Positions 10,246 to 18,770 of a DNA stretch of 64,000 bases are shown one piece after another (position 1 is the first letter of the stretch; every line of letters begins with the position of its first letter). Position numbers and translations under genes: made by a program. The stretch covers positions 12,450,501 through 12,514,500 of the forward strand of contig NC_070603.1 in assembly GCF_027172205.1 (NCBI RefSeq), read 5' to 3'. Below the pieces are notes generated by a model. The model did no database searches. It saw only the letters and a list, made by a program, of their open reading frames with translations, and was not told the origin of the DNA. This stretch comes from Podarcis raffonei (Eukaryota > Chordata > Lepidosauria > Squamata > Lacertidae).

Positions 10246-10597
10246 AAAAGGTAAAGGGACTCCTGACCATTAGGTCCAGTCGTGACCGACTCTGGGGTTG
10301 CGGCGCTCATCTCGCTTTATTGACCGAGGGAGCCGGCATACAGCTTCCAGGTCATGTGGCCAGCATGACTAAGCTGCTTCTGGCGAACCAGAGCAGCGCA
10401 TGGAAACACCATTTACCTTCCCACCGGAGTGGTACCTATTTATCTACTTGCACTTTGACGTGCTTTCGAACTGCTAGGTTGGCAGGAGCAGGGACTGAGC
10501 AACGGGAGCTCACCCTGTCGCGGGGATTCGAACCGCCAACCTTCTGATCAGCAAATCCTAGGCTCTGTGGTTTAACCCACAGCACCACCCGCGTCCC
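10246..10597 (-). mobile_element. Sauria SINE (copy 1)
   Basis: On the minus strand it begins GGGACGCGGGTGGTGCTGTG with a tRNA-like box B (GGTTCGAATCC). The body includes GCAAGTAGATAAATAGG and CTGGCCACATGACC. It ends with a BovB-like 3' tail (GGTCAGGAGTCCCTTTACC). Length of about 350 bp is full for this squamate family. BovB enzymes are its known mobiliser. Confidence 0.93.
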
Positions 10598-11295
10598 TTC
10601 TCCAAAGCAACTACTCTACTCCAAACTTAAAAACCGAAAGCGTAATGCTGGTGGTCAACAAAAGAGGTTTAAAGACTGTCTCAGGGCAAATCTTTAAAAA
10701 TGTGGTATAAACACTGACAACTGGGAAACGCTGGCCTGCAAGTGCTCCAGTTGGAGAACAGCCATTACCAAAGGTGTCATGGGCTTTGAAGACACTCAAA
10801 TTCAGGACACAAGGGAGAAACGTGCTACAAGGAAGGCATGCTTGGCAAATCCACACCATGTTCAACTCCTGCCCGGAAACCAATGTCCCCGCTGTGGAAG
10901 GACATGTGGATCCAGAATTGGCCTCCACAGTCACTTACGGACTCATTGTTGAAACCATGTTTATGGAAGTCAATCTTACTCAGCTACGCGTGATCGCCAA
11001 AGAAGAAGATTACTGCCCATTGTTTTTTCTTAAATTCCTGATTAGTTCTGTAACTCCAAAACCCACCACAGTTCTTTCTGATGGATCCACCACAAGGATC
11101 ATGCATTTTTATAAAATCTGCACTGTTAAACTATTTTAATAATTTCACACCTATCACCATTTAAATTGTCCTAGTTTTTAAATGCCTAGTATAAGGATAC
11201 ATGCCTACTCAGAGAAGTGTCTACTGACTTATGTCGAAGTAAATGGGCAGAGAGCCACAGCCACTCAGAAAACACTCAGTTAAGGATAAAGCAAG
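10598..11295. other. unassigned non-coding interval
   Basis: The open frame at 10774-11139 has no recognisable domain. The motif CATGCCTACTCAGAG at 11200 belongs to the dispersed motif noted at 1965. Nothing else identified. Confidence 0.3.
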
Positions 11296-11745
11296 AATAA
11301 TAATAATAATTTATTATTTATACCCCGCCCATCTGGCTGGGCCTCCCCAGCCACTCTGGGTGGCTTCCATAAAAACCAAAAATACAGTAAAATATCACAC
11401 GTTAAAAACTTCCCTGAACAGGGCTGCCTTAATATGTCTTCTGAATGTCAGGTAGTTGTTTATCTGCTGGAAGGGCGTTCCACAGGGCGGGCGCCACTAC
11501 CGAGAAGGCCCTCTGCCTGGTTCCCTGTAGCTTTGCTTCTCGCAATGAGGGAACCGCCAGAAGGCCCTCAGCGCGGGACCTCAGCGTCCGGGCAGAATGA
11601 TGGGGGTGGAGACGCTCCTTCAGGTATACTGGACCGAGGCCGTTTAGGGCTTTAAAGGTCAGCACCAACACTTTGAATTGTGCTCGGAAACGTCCTGGGA
11701 GCCAATGTAGGTCTTTCAAGAATGAAGACAGTGGGAGTAACATCT
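11296..11745 (-). mobile_element. L2-clade LINE 3' end (copy A)
   Basis: Minus-strand frame reads LKDLHWLPGRFRAQFKVLVL, TFKALNGLGPVYLKERLHPH, then RQRAFSVVAPALWNALPAD, the conserved C-terminal region of L2-type ORF2. It then loses the frame near the stop. The tail (CCAGATGGGCGGGGTATAA, then ATT repeats) is the family 3' end. 5'-truncated, without reverse-transcriptase catalytic motifs. Confidence 0.88.
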
Positions 11746-11947
11746 GAATAAACAGGCATATGACTTCACCGCAAGGCAGCAACCAGGCACCACACAGCCT
11801 GATCCAACCTGGGCCATAACAAATCTCGGCAAAGCTGGGAGTTGAAGGGGAGATTCAATGCACAGTATGGGTGGGTAGGAGGGGGCAGGTGGACCCTTCC
11901 TCATGCCTATGCTTTCTGCCCTTCCCTAGCACCATTTTAAAGTCACT

Positions 11948-11970
11948 GATTGATTGATTGATTGATTGAT
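11948..11970. repeat. (GATT)n microsatellite
   Basis: About six GATT units in a row. Confidence 0.9.
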
Positions 11971-12099
11971 CACAGAAAGGTAGCAGGAGCCTGGATAGCT
12001 CAGTTGGTTAGAGTGTGGTGCCGATAACACCAACTTGGCAGGTTCGATCCCTGAATAGGACAGCTGCATATTCCTGCATTGCAGGGGGCTGGACTAGAT

Positions 12100-12649
12100 C
12101 AGGGGTAGGCAACCTAAGGCCCGGGGTCTGGATGTGGCCCAATTGCCTTCTCAATCTGGCCCACAGACGGTCCAGGAAATCAGTGTGTTTTTACATGAGT
12201 AGAATGTGTGCTTTTATTTAAAATGCATCTCTGGGTTATTTGTGGAACATAGGAATTCATTCATCCCCCCCCCCAAAAAAATATAGTCCAACCCCCCACA
12301 AGGTCTGAGGGACAGTGGACCGCGCCCCTGCTGACAAAAATCCTTCAACTGTTCCGCATAAGGCTTGGTTTCCAGACCCTGGATCAACTTGGTCGCCCTC
12401 CTCTGAAACATTATCCAGCTTGTTAATAGCCTTCCAAGAACTGGACACAGTACTCCAGGTAAGGTCTGACCAAGGCAGAATAGAGTGGTACTATTACTTC
12501 CATTGATCTGGACACTACTGAAGCATCCTAGAATAGCATTAGCTTCTCTTTTTTTGCTGGTGCCTCACACCATTGACCTCACACCGGCCCACAACATGGT
12601 CTGAGGGACGGTGGACCAGCCCACAGCTGAAAAAGGTTGCTGACCCCTG
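12100..12649. mobile_element. non-autonomous hAT inserted in the SINE
   Basis: Ends CAGGGGTAGGCAACC and GGTTGCTGACCCCTG are inverse. Both sides carry an exact 8-bp duplication GACTAGAT (12092-12099, 12650-12657). Part of the interior, GTCTGAGGGACAGTGGACC, is repeated near 12598 on the other side of a CR1 fragment. No transposase frame. Confidence 0.88.
12338..12560 (-). mobile_element. CR1 fragment inside the hAT
   Basis: Minus strand encodes a diverged FQRRATKLIQGLETKPYAEQ, matching the CR1 stretch [20 protein letters not shown] seen at 4860. Also GAGTACTGTGTCCAGTTCTT, cognate to the EYCVQFW region. It is an older CR1 subfamily than the copies at 4.6 and 29.6 kb. Confidence 0.8.
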
Positions 12650-12852
12650 GACTAGATGATCTTCAGGGTCCCTTCCAACTCTACAATTCTATGAACCCTA
12701 CTAGGGGAGAAACCCAAAACAAAAAAAAGCCAGCCCATCTGAGAAGGGCTGTAGTTCATTGGTAGAGTACCTGCTTTGCATGCAGAAGGTCTCAGGTTCA
12801 GTCAACTCCAGGCAGGGCTGGGATAGAACTTGCTCTGAAATCCTGGAGAGCC

Positions 12853-13415
12853 CTGGCCCAAAGATGGAAAGACGACAAGACACCAACAAAAGAAGAATGG
12901 CAAGAAAAGCTGGCGGAATATGCCGAAATGGTGAAACTAACTGGAAAACTAAGAGATTAGGACAACGGAGACTTTTAAAAGTACTGGGAATTGTACATGT
13001 CTTGTTTTCTTGATTGTAAATGTTTACTCAAATCCTGCTAGTGAGTCCACTTCTGTAAATTTACAGAAATATTGTAAAGAAGTGGACTCACTAGCAGGAT
13101 TTGAGTAAACATTTACAATCAAGAAAATAAGACAAAAGCTAAGATGCAACATTTGGGGAAACAATAAAATGTAAGATGTGATTTGGGAAGCATGGTACAA
13201 AAATGATAAGAATGTAATAATATTCAGGTAAAATATTATAAAATCAAAGTAGAATAAAACAGGCAGGAGAAATAAATATTTAACGAACCAGAAGGGGAAG
13301 TTGAGGGAAGTCAGTCAGGGGACTGGGACTTATACATGTTTTTTGTGATAACGGTGATTGTGTGGAATATAAAATTGTAAAATTCAATACAAATTATTCT
13401 TTTTTAAAAAAAAAA
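12853..13415 (+). mobile_element. L1 LINE 3' end with foldback, inserted in SINE
   Basis: The beginning encodes an L1 ORF2 C-terminal stretch (TPTKEEWQEKLAEYAEMVKL). It ends in a poly(A) at 13405-13415 after TGTAAAATTCAATACAAA. The target duplication is TGAAATCCTGGAGAGCC (12836-12852) versus TGAAACCCTGGAGAGCC (13416-13432), 16 of 17 identical. Inside it lies a 57-bp inverted repeat (see 12998-13134). Heavily 5'-truncated. Confidence 0.85.
12998..13134. repeat. near-perfect 57-bp inverted repeat (foldback)
   Basis: Arms 12998-13054 and 13078-13134 are reverse complements with a single mismatch (13004 versus 13128). The inner 50 bp are perfect. The 23-nt spacer itself contains GTAAATTTAC. The structure can form a strong hairpin in DNA or RNA. 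It sits in the L1 3' region, so an inversion/duplication during reverse transcription is a natural explanation. Confidence 0.95.
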
Positions 13416-13584
13416 TGAAACCCTGGAGAGCCACTTCCAGTCAGTGTAGACGACACTGAGGTAGATAGAACAATGAGCTGGCTCTGTCCAAGGCAGTTTT
13501 CTATGTTTCATGTGGTGCTTGAAGTTTCCCATCTCACTCCATCCCCGTCTTCCACTTTGCTGGGATTAATTGGCAGTGAACTTC

Positions 13585-13603
13585 ACACACACACACACAC
13601 ACA
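13585..13603. repeat. (CA)n microsatellite
   Basis: Short uninterrupted CA run. Confidence 0.9.
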
Positions 13604-13879
13604 GGAGCAGGGTCGGCTGCTGTCATATCCAATTTACCCCAGAGGGCCATTTCGCATATCGTACAAAAGACAGATCCTCCTAGTCCTCTTCCACAGCACT
13701 GTGGCTGTACTGTATCTGTTATGTAAGTACGAAGATTCATGGTTTTTCCCTGTAATATGTACTGCATCAAAGTTACAGATCTGAGATTGTTTCCATAGCT
13801 CTATAGACCAGGGGCAGTCAATGTGGCATGATCCTGTTCTTTGTCTCTTTATCATACATCTAGCATGGGGTGTACTTAA

Positions 13880-14139
13880 CGTATTTTTTGCTCTATAAGA
13901 CTCACCTTTTCCCTCCTAAAAAGTAAGGGGAAATGTGTGTGCGTCTTATGGAGCGAATGCAGGCTGTGCAGCTATCCCAGAAGCCAGAACAGCAAGAGGG
14001 ATTGCTGCTTCCACTGCACAGCGATCCCTCTTGCTGTTCTGGCTTCTGAGATTCAGAATATTTTTTTTCTTGTTTTCCTCCTCCAAAAACTAGGTGCGTC
14101 TTGTGGTCTGGTGCGTCTTATGGAGCGAAAAATACAGTA
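13880..14139. mobile_element. foldback MITE, family K (short copy)
   Basis: Left end ACGTATTTTTTGCTCTATAA and right end TTATGGAGCGAAAAATACAG are inverse. The centre is a long palindrome: GAAGCCAGAACAGCAAGAGG at 13981 is mirrored by CCTCTTGCTGTTCTGGCTTC at 14027. This is the simple form of the greatly expanded element at 55572-56614. No coding capacity. Confidence 0.8.
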
Positions 14140-14239
14140 TTTAAAATATCTGCGGCACAACCTCCTATCCATCAAGGACCCTGCAGCAGCAGTTAACATC
14201 AACAGCAAGACACCGTTTCAAAAATGCACAGTGCAGTGA

Positions 14240-14580
14240 CAAACGACATCACACACTAGGTGTTGGCTGCATTTGGACATAATGACAAACAGTGTTGGCT
14301 GGTGCCTGTTGAAACTGGGAGGGCGGAATGTAGGAGGCCACCAGTAGGTGGAGCCAGAGCCAGTGACAGGAGGACCAATTAATTCTAGTTGTGTTCCCAG
14401 CTTCCTCCTTCCTGAGTTGCACAAAGGCAACAGTGAGACTAAGGAGGAGGAGGAAGGTGACAGCCAGAGCCACCCCTCTGATTTGGTTTAAGAAGGCAGG
14501 TTGGTAGTGACTGGTCGAGGGTAGACAGAGGTTGCTGGGGCAGTGCCCCATTTTGCCCTAATGGATCAGCCCCCCGTAAC
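14240..14580. other. unassigned, repeat-like
   Basis: Purine-rich and palindromic in places, with ACCAATTAATTCTAG. Resembles an interspersed repeat but I cannot name it. No exon. Confidence 0.3.
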
Positions 14581-14584
14581 TACA

Positions 14585-15025
14585 GGTGGGAGAGAGGTTC
14601 CATTCGGTCTGCATTTAAAGTCAAATTTATCAAATTTGCACCTTCTGAAGCAATGTGAAAACTGAAACTCAACCATCCTTAAAAATTCACACATATCTGA
14701 AATTTGTGATGTACTTCTCTAACCAACCTATGCTTACAAAAATGCATATATCTGGGGGAAATAAAAATGAACACACTAGTGAAAAGGACAAGGGGGGGAA
14801 CATTATAGTAGGATACGCTTACAAAAATGTGTACATTAGATGAAACTGCATACAAAAATGTGTTCTTCAGGAGAAATCTGCACTTAAATGAGGAAAGATT
14901 TCCATGAGGGTGTTCTTTTAAAAATGAAAATCCCAAACTGCTGCAGAAATATGGAGAACTGAATTTAAGAGTCAGAAAAAATGACAAAACTGAGAAAACC
15001 AAAATTGATCGATGCTCCCATCCCT
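14585..15025 (+). repeat. family Z AT-rich interspersed repeat (copy 2)
   Basis: Plus-strand order GTGATGTACTTCTCTAACCA, ACAAAAATGCATATATCTGG, ACAAAAATGTGTACATTAGA, TGCATACAAAAATGTGTTCT and ATGAGGAAAGATTTCC is the inverse of the copies at 6085 and 18012. Internal degenerate tandem units are obvious. Confidence 0.6.
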
Positions 15026-15249
15026 AACTGTGACCAGCCATGGTTTACTGTTGTGTGAAATGCGGAGGGCCAGCTTTAGTTTTGAGGTGGTCCCAGCAAA
15101 GGGATCTCTAGTGGATCGTCTCCTACATTTGTGTGGCCTGAGCAGAGTAGGAATGCTCTGAATCAGGACCGGGCAGAGGAGAACCACCATGTTAATTTCC
15201 CACAATTACCCCTATGATATCCCATAATTCTGGAGCATTGCCAAACATT

Positions 15250-15875
15250 TAGGAGCATAGGAAACTGCTTTATAACAAATTATATCAGTAGCCAGTATTT
15301 GTTAGAATTCCTGCTCCTTGATTGCAGTCATGGGATTGTTGTCTATCACATGACGGTGTATGTTTTGACTCGACAAAGTGGGAAGTGACAGAGACAGGAT
15401 GTTTGTGTTACTGTGTTCCGTGAAGTGGGACTATTGTCCTTTGTTCTTTTTCTCTTTGCTGTCTGATGCTAGAGAGAGAGGGAGCCATGTTGCAGTGCTC
15501 CGTGTGTGTTTATATGTAAATAAAGTAGATTAGCCAAAATGCTGAGTTGCTGAGGTCTGTTACGGAAGCTGCGAAGACTCTGCAGATCCCTAAGTGTGCT
15601 GATGTTTGTTGTCATCGGTCGCTGTGGTGTTCGGGCAGAAGAAAGCTTTTGAAGCTCCAGAACGATTGACCAGGAGGAAGAGAACATGCCAGTCAGGCAT
15701 GTGTCTCTGCCAGGGTCCTACTCGAGTGTAGGACAAGCTCTTGACAGTATTGTCAACACAGACTGTTCTCCAGAATTGCAGATCAAGTTCTCTCCCAGCC
15801 TGACCTAGAGATACCAGGGATTGAAACCTGGGCATTCTGACTGAAAAACATGTGTGTTACCCCTGAGCTACAGCC
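15250..15875 (-). mobile_element. tRNA-Ala-headed SINE, split by a solo LTR
   Basis: Minus-oriented: TTAGGAGCATAGGAAACTGC at 15250 is the SINE 3' end. The remainder resumes at 15752 with GTCAACACAGACTG, AGATACCAGGGATTGAAACC and finally the box A region CCCTGAGCTACAG. The 447-bp insert at 15300-15746 separates the two halves. Confidence 0.75.
15300..15746. mobile_element. solo LTR (ERV or Gypsy type) inside a SINE
   Basis: Begins TGTTAG and ends TTGACA (TG...CA form), and is flanked by an exact 5-bp duplication GTATT (15295-15299, 15747-15751). A polyadenylation-type AATAAA lies in the second half. No internal coding region remains, as expected for a solo LTR left by recombination. The family cannot be settled from the LTR alone. 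It post-dates the host SINE. Confidence 0.78.
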
Positions 15876-16567
15876 TCCCCAACTTCCCCGAATCAGCTGT
15901 TCGCTTGTTTTTTAAAGGAAGGCCAAAGCAGGTATAGGTAACAGCCCCATCAGCTGCCCAAGGATGCTGTATGCTGATGTTAGGCATGAGAATGGGCCAC
16001 AGAGATCACGGGCCTCACAGGACCCCTCCTCTCCACTCCCACCCCATGCATGTGCGGGGAAGAGATTAGAAGCTTCCACTTCACATTTCCATTTGGCTAA
16101 CTTGACCAAAGGCAGCGAACATTGCACTGTGAAAGCAACACATCGCAAACCATGATCCTGCACAAAACACAGCATTTGGATGAAGCAGCAGGCAATGGTT
16201 TGCCACAGATTTGAAGTGGGAGCTTCTGACTCGATTGTGAAGGAAAGGACATGCAAACGTGTGGCCTGCCATGGCTCCAAACCATCATTTACAGGATTGT
16301 CTGGACTGAGCCACTATAAGGAAGAAGTGTGGAAGGGGCACAGAACAGCTGCAGGAGCTCTCTGTGGCTTCTGCAACATCAATTTCCACCCTTGATCATC
16401 TTCCACTATCCCTCTTTTCTCTCTGCATTCTATTTGCTTTTCACATTTGCCTTTTTACGTTGGTAGGTCTGTTGACAACTCTTTTGGCTCTAAAAATCGT
16501 CATCATGTTTGTTTGTTTGTTTTTGCAGAATGCCTCGTGTCAGCTAGGTGCCTTGTTAAAAAGGTAC
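15876..16567. other. unassigned non-coding interval
   Basis: 16010-16110 (AGAGATTAGAAGCTTCCACT) resembles 17225-17260 (GGAGATTTGAAGCTTCCACC), so an unclassified repeat is likely. No exon. Confidence 0.3.
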
Positions 16568-16871
16568 AAGGTAAAGGACCCCTGACAGTTAAGTCCAGTC
16601 TTAGACGACTCTGGGGTTGTGGTGCTCATCTCGCTTTACAGGCCGAGGGTACCAGCGTTTGTCCACAGACAGTTTTTCTGGGTCATGTGGCCAGCATGAC
16701 TAAGCCGCTTCTGGCGAAACCAGAGCAATGCACAGACACGCCATTTACCTTCCCGCTGGAGAGGTACCTATTTATCTACTTGCACTTGGACAAGCTTTCG
16801 AACTGCTAGGTTGGCAGGAGCTGGGACCGAGCAATGGGAGCTTACCCCGTCGCGGGGATTCAAACCGCTGA
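16568..16871 (-). mobile_element. Sauria SINE (copy 2), head missing
   Basis: Minus orientation. Contains GGTCATGTGGCCAGCATGAC and CCTATTTATCTACTTGCACT, as in copies 1 and 3. It stops within the tRNA-like head at CGGGGATTCAAACCGCTGAC, so the 5' end is truncated. Shares GTCCACAGACAGTTTTTCTG with copy 4 at 32467, which places both in one subtype. Confidence 0.88.
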
Positions 16872-18011
16872 CAGGTTGTTAAGGTGTTGCAAATGGGCCA
16901 TTGGCAATAGGTTTGGATGTTTGTTTCATTAACCAATCAGATTTTCCCTGGAAGGAGAGGGAAAATCTAGATTAAATTAGGAAGGGGTGGGGATACAGGC
17001 TAGCATTTTGATGGCAAGGGCATCATGTGGATACTGGGGGCAGAGGGAACTTGCCTGCATGAGAAGCCAGGATCCCACAATAAACCCCTGTCGGGAAGCA
17101 CCCTCAGCCAAGGTCAGGTTGCTCAGACACCAGCAGGTTTTTGGGGGTGGTCGTGGGGGTCCTTTTAGCCGTCCATAGATTGTGAACAAGTCATGGCAAA
17201 CCTCAAGGCTCCCCTCTCCTTCACACATGAAGGGAGGAGATTTGAAGCTTCCACCTCCAATTTGCTGCCGACCGTTGTATGTGGCAGAAGCAGAGAAAAA
17301 TAAGTGGATTTTTCCAACCTTGTCTCCCTCGGCTGTTTTTTGACACAATTCTTGATGTGCTAGAGACCCCTGCTGGTCACGAGGAGCAAAAACTCCCCAC
17401 CCCACCCGGCTCCCCGGTTCGCATTCCCTATAAATGACAAACAAAATCCTCCTTCTCTCTGAGAGGAATCTGGAGGCACTGGAGGGTTTTGTGTGGAGGG
17501 TTCATAGCAAGCAGTGCTACAGCAGCTCCTTATTTATGTTGCCCAACAAAAAGAGAGGTGCTGTCAGTTAAATGGAGCATAGACAATGCATTCAGGAGAA
17601 GCTGGAAAAAGAAAAAAGCCTGCTCTTTTCACTGCTGCAGAATCCACCATTTTCCATGGATATGTCCTGAGATTGTCCGGGGGGGGGGGAGAGACTTCCT
17701 GCTGCTGGTGGGGTTCGTTAGTCACACTCCCATTTTCCAAAGACAGGATCAAAACGGAAAGGGTGATCTAGTTCAGTTTGTGGCTCTGCTACTATGTGGG
17801 TGATAATCCAAAGCAAGACCAGCTGGGAAGTTCAGCCATGGGGTGCTGGCTGACAACAGGCTACACAAGTCAACAAATTATTTACTTGAATGACATACAG
17901 GAGGAGCTTGGCAACAAGGGGTTGGATCCGACGTTAGTTAGACTCAGAGCAGAGCCACTGAAATTAATGGACATAACTAACACATAGGCTGCAATCCTGA
18001 ATTCACTTACC
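16872..18011. other. unassigned non-coding interval
   Basis: Holds the repeat-like patch noted at 17225. Around 17920-17990 lies TGGATCCGACGTTAGTTAGA with CAGAGCCACTGAAATTAATG, the dispersed motif type. A G-run is at 17680. No exon found. Confidence 0.3.
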
Positions 18012-18335
18012 TAGGAGCAAGGATGGAAGAATCTGCCAATTTCTGCTTCTCTCGGGTTCTCGCTGCTTCCATTCCGTTCTCCCCATTTTCATGGCAATTT
18101 GCGATTTGTTTCTTTGTTTTAAATTCTCATGAAAATTGGTCAGCACTTTGGTGTGAATTCTTCCTCCTGACACGGGCATTTTGTATGCCATTATGGCTAA
18201 TAGACACATTTTTGCAAACAAAGAGATTTCCCCTGAGAGAATGCATTTCTGCATCTTCTTTGCCCGAATGTGTGCATTTTATAAACAGTTTCACCTAAAC
18301 TATGCATTTTTGTATACATGGTTTGTTTAGGCGCA
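18012..18335 (-). repeat. family Z AT-rich interspersed repeat (copy 3)
   Basis: Same order as copy 1: TTCATGGCAATTTGCGATTT, CTCATGAAAATTGGTCAGCA, CATTTTGTATGCCATTATGG, ACACATTTTTGCAAAC. The related tail segment (CTGCATCGCAAAATTCAGAA) appears at 18660-18740. Confidence 0.6.
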
Positions 18336-18639
18336 TACCCTGATCCCTAAGGGAAGTTCTCAAAGTGGCTTACAGTATATTTAAAACACAATAGAACAGA
18401 CAATGAGACAACAGTCATCACAGAGGGGCAAAAGTGTATATATGTTTCTCCACCTTGTTCTCTGGTGTTCTAACAAACGCCTTTCTGCAGCTGAGTCTCC
18501 TGGCCTAGGAGTGTCTGCTGAAGCAGCTAGATGTTAGTCCCACACAAGCCAGGACTTCCTCACTAGGTGGCCACTGCTGAGGTCTCTCACAGCACCTGGC
18601 TCTGGTGAAAGATGGGGGAGATGCTACACCCCTCCCCAT

Positions 18640-18770
18640 TCTCAGATGTTTAGTTGGAGAACTGCATCGCAAAATTCAGAAAAGTGTACATCTCTAAGGC
18701 TAATTGAATTTTGGTTCACGTATTGGTCCAAGAAATGTACATTAGGCACTTTCTCAATTAAGAAATCAAT
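18640..18770 (-). repeat. family Z tail fragment
   Basis: GCATCGCAAAATTCAGAAAA, then TTTGGTTCACGTATTGG, matches the distal part of family Z at 35915-35985 (GCATTGCAAAATTCAGAGAA, TTCTGGTTCGTGTCTTG). Confidence 0.55.

Larger units (their letters stand above)
11989..12694 (+). mobile_element. tRNA-Ile-headed SINE with CR1-like tail, split by a hAT
   Basis: Head GATAGCTCAGTTGGTTAGAG, GCCGATAACACC and GGTTCGATCCC matches a tRNA-Ile gene with boxes A and B. The tail after the insert reads GGTCCCTTCCAACTCTACA then ATTCTATGA, the CR1 3' end. The body is interrupted at 12100-12649. The SINE is a pol III unit mobilised by CR1. It is not a functional tRNA gene. Confidence 0.85.
12741..13515 (+). mobile_element. 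tRNA-Ala-headed SINE, split by an L1
   Basis: Head TAGTTCATTGGTAGAGTACC, TGCTTTGCATGCAGAAGGTC resembles tRNA-Ala(UGC). The second half (13433-13515) continues AGTCAGTGTAGACGACACTG ... GGCAGTTTTCTATGTT, a widespread squamate SINE body. Other copies are at 15250, 23865, 33586 and 40622. The L1 occupies 12853-13415. Confidence 0.82.

Noticed and set aside
11989-12060. A tRNA-Ile gene
   Set aside because: Box A and B are present, but the sequence runs on into a SINE body with a CR1 tail, and the acceptor stem does not close.
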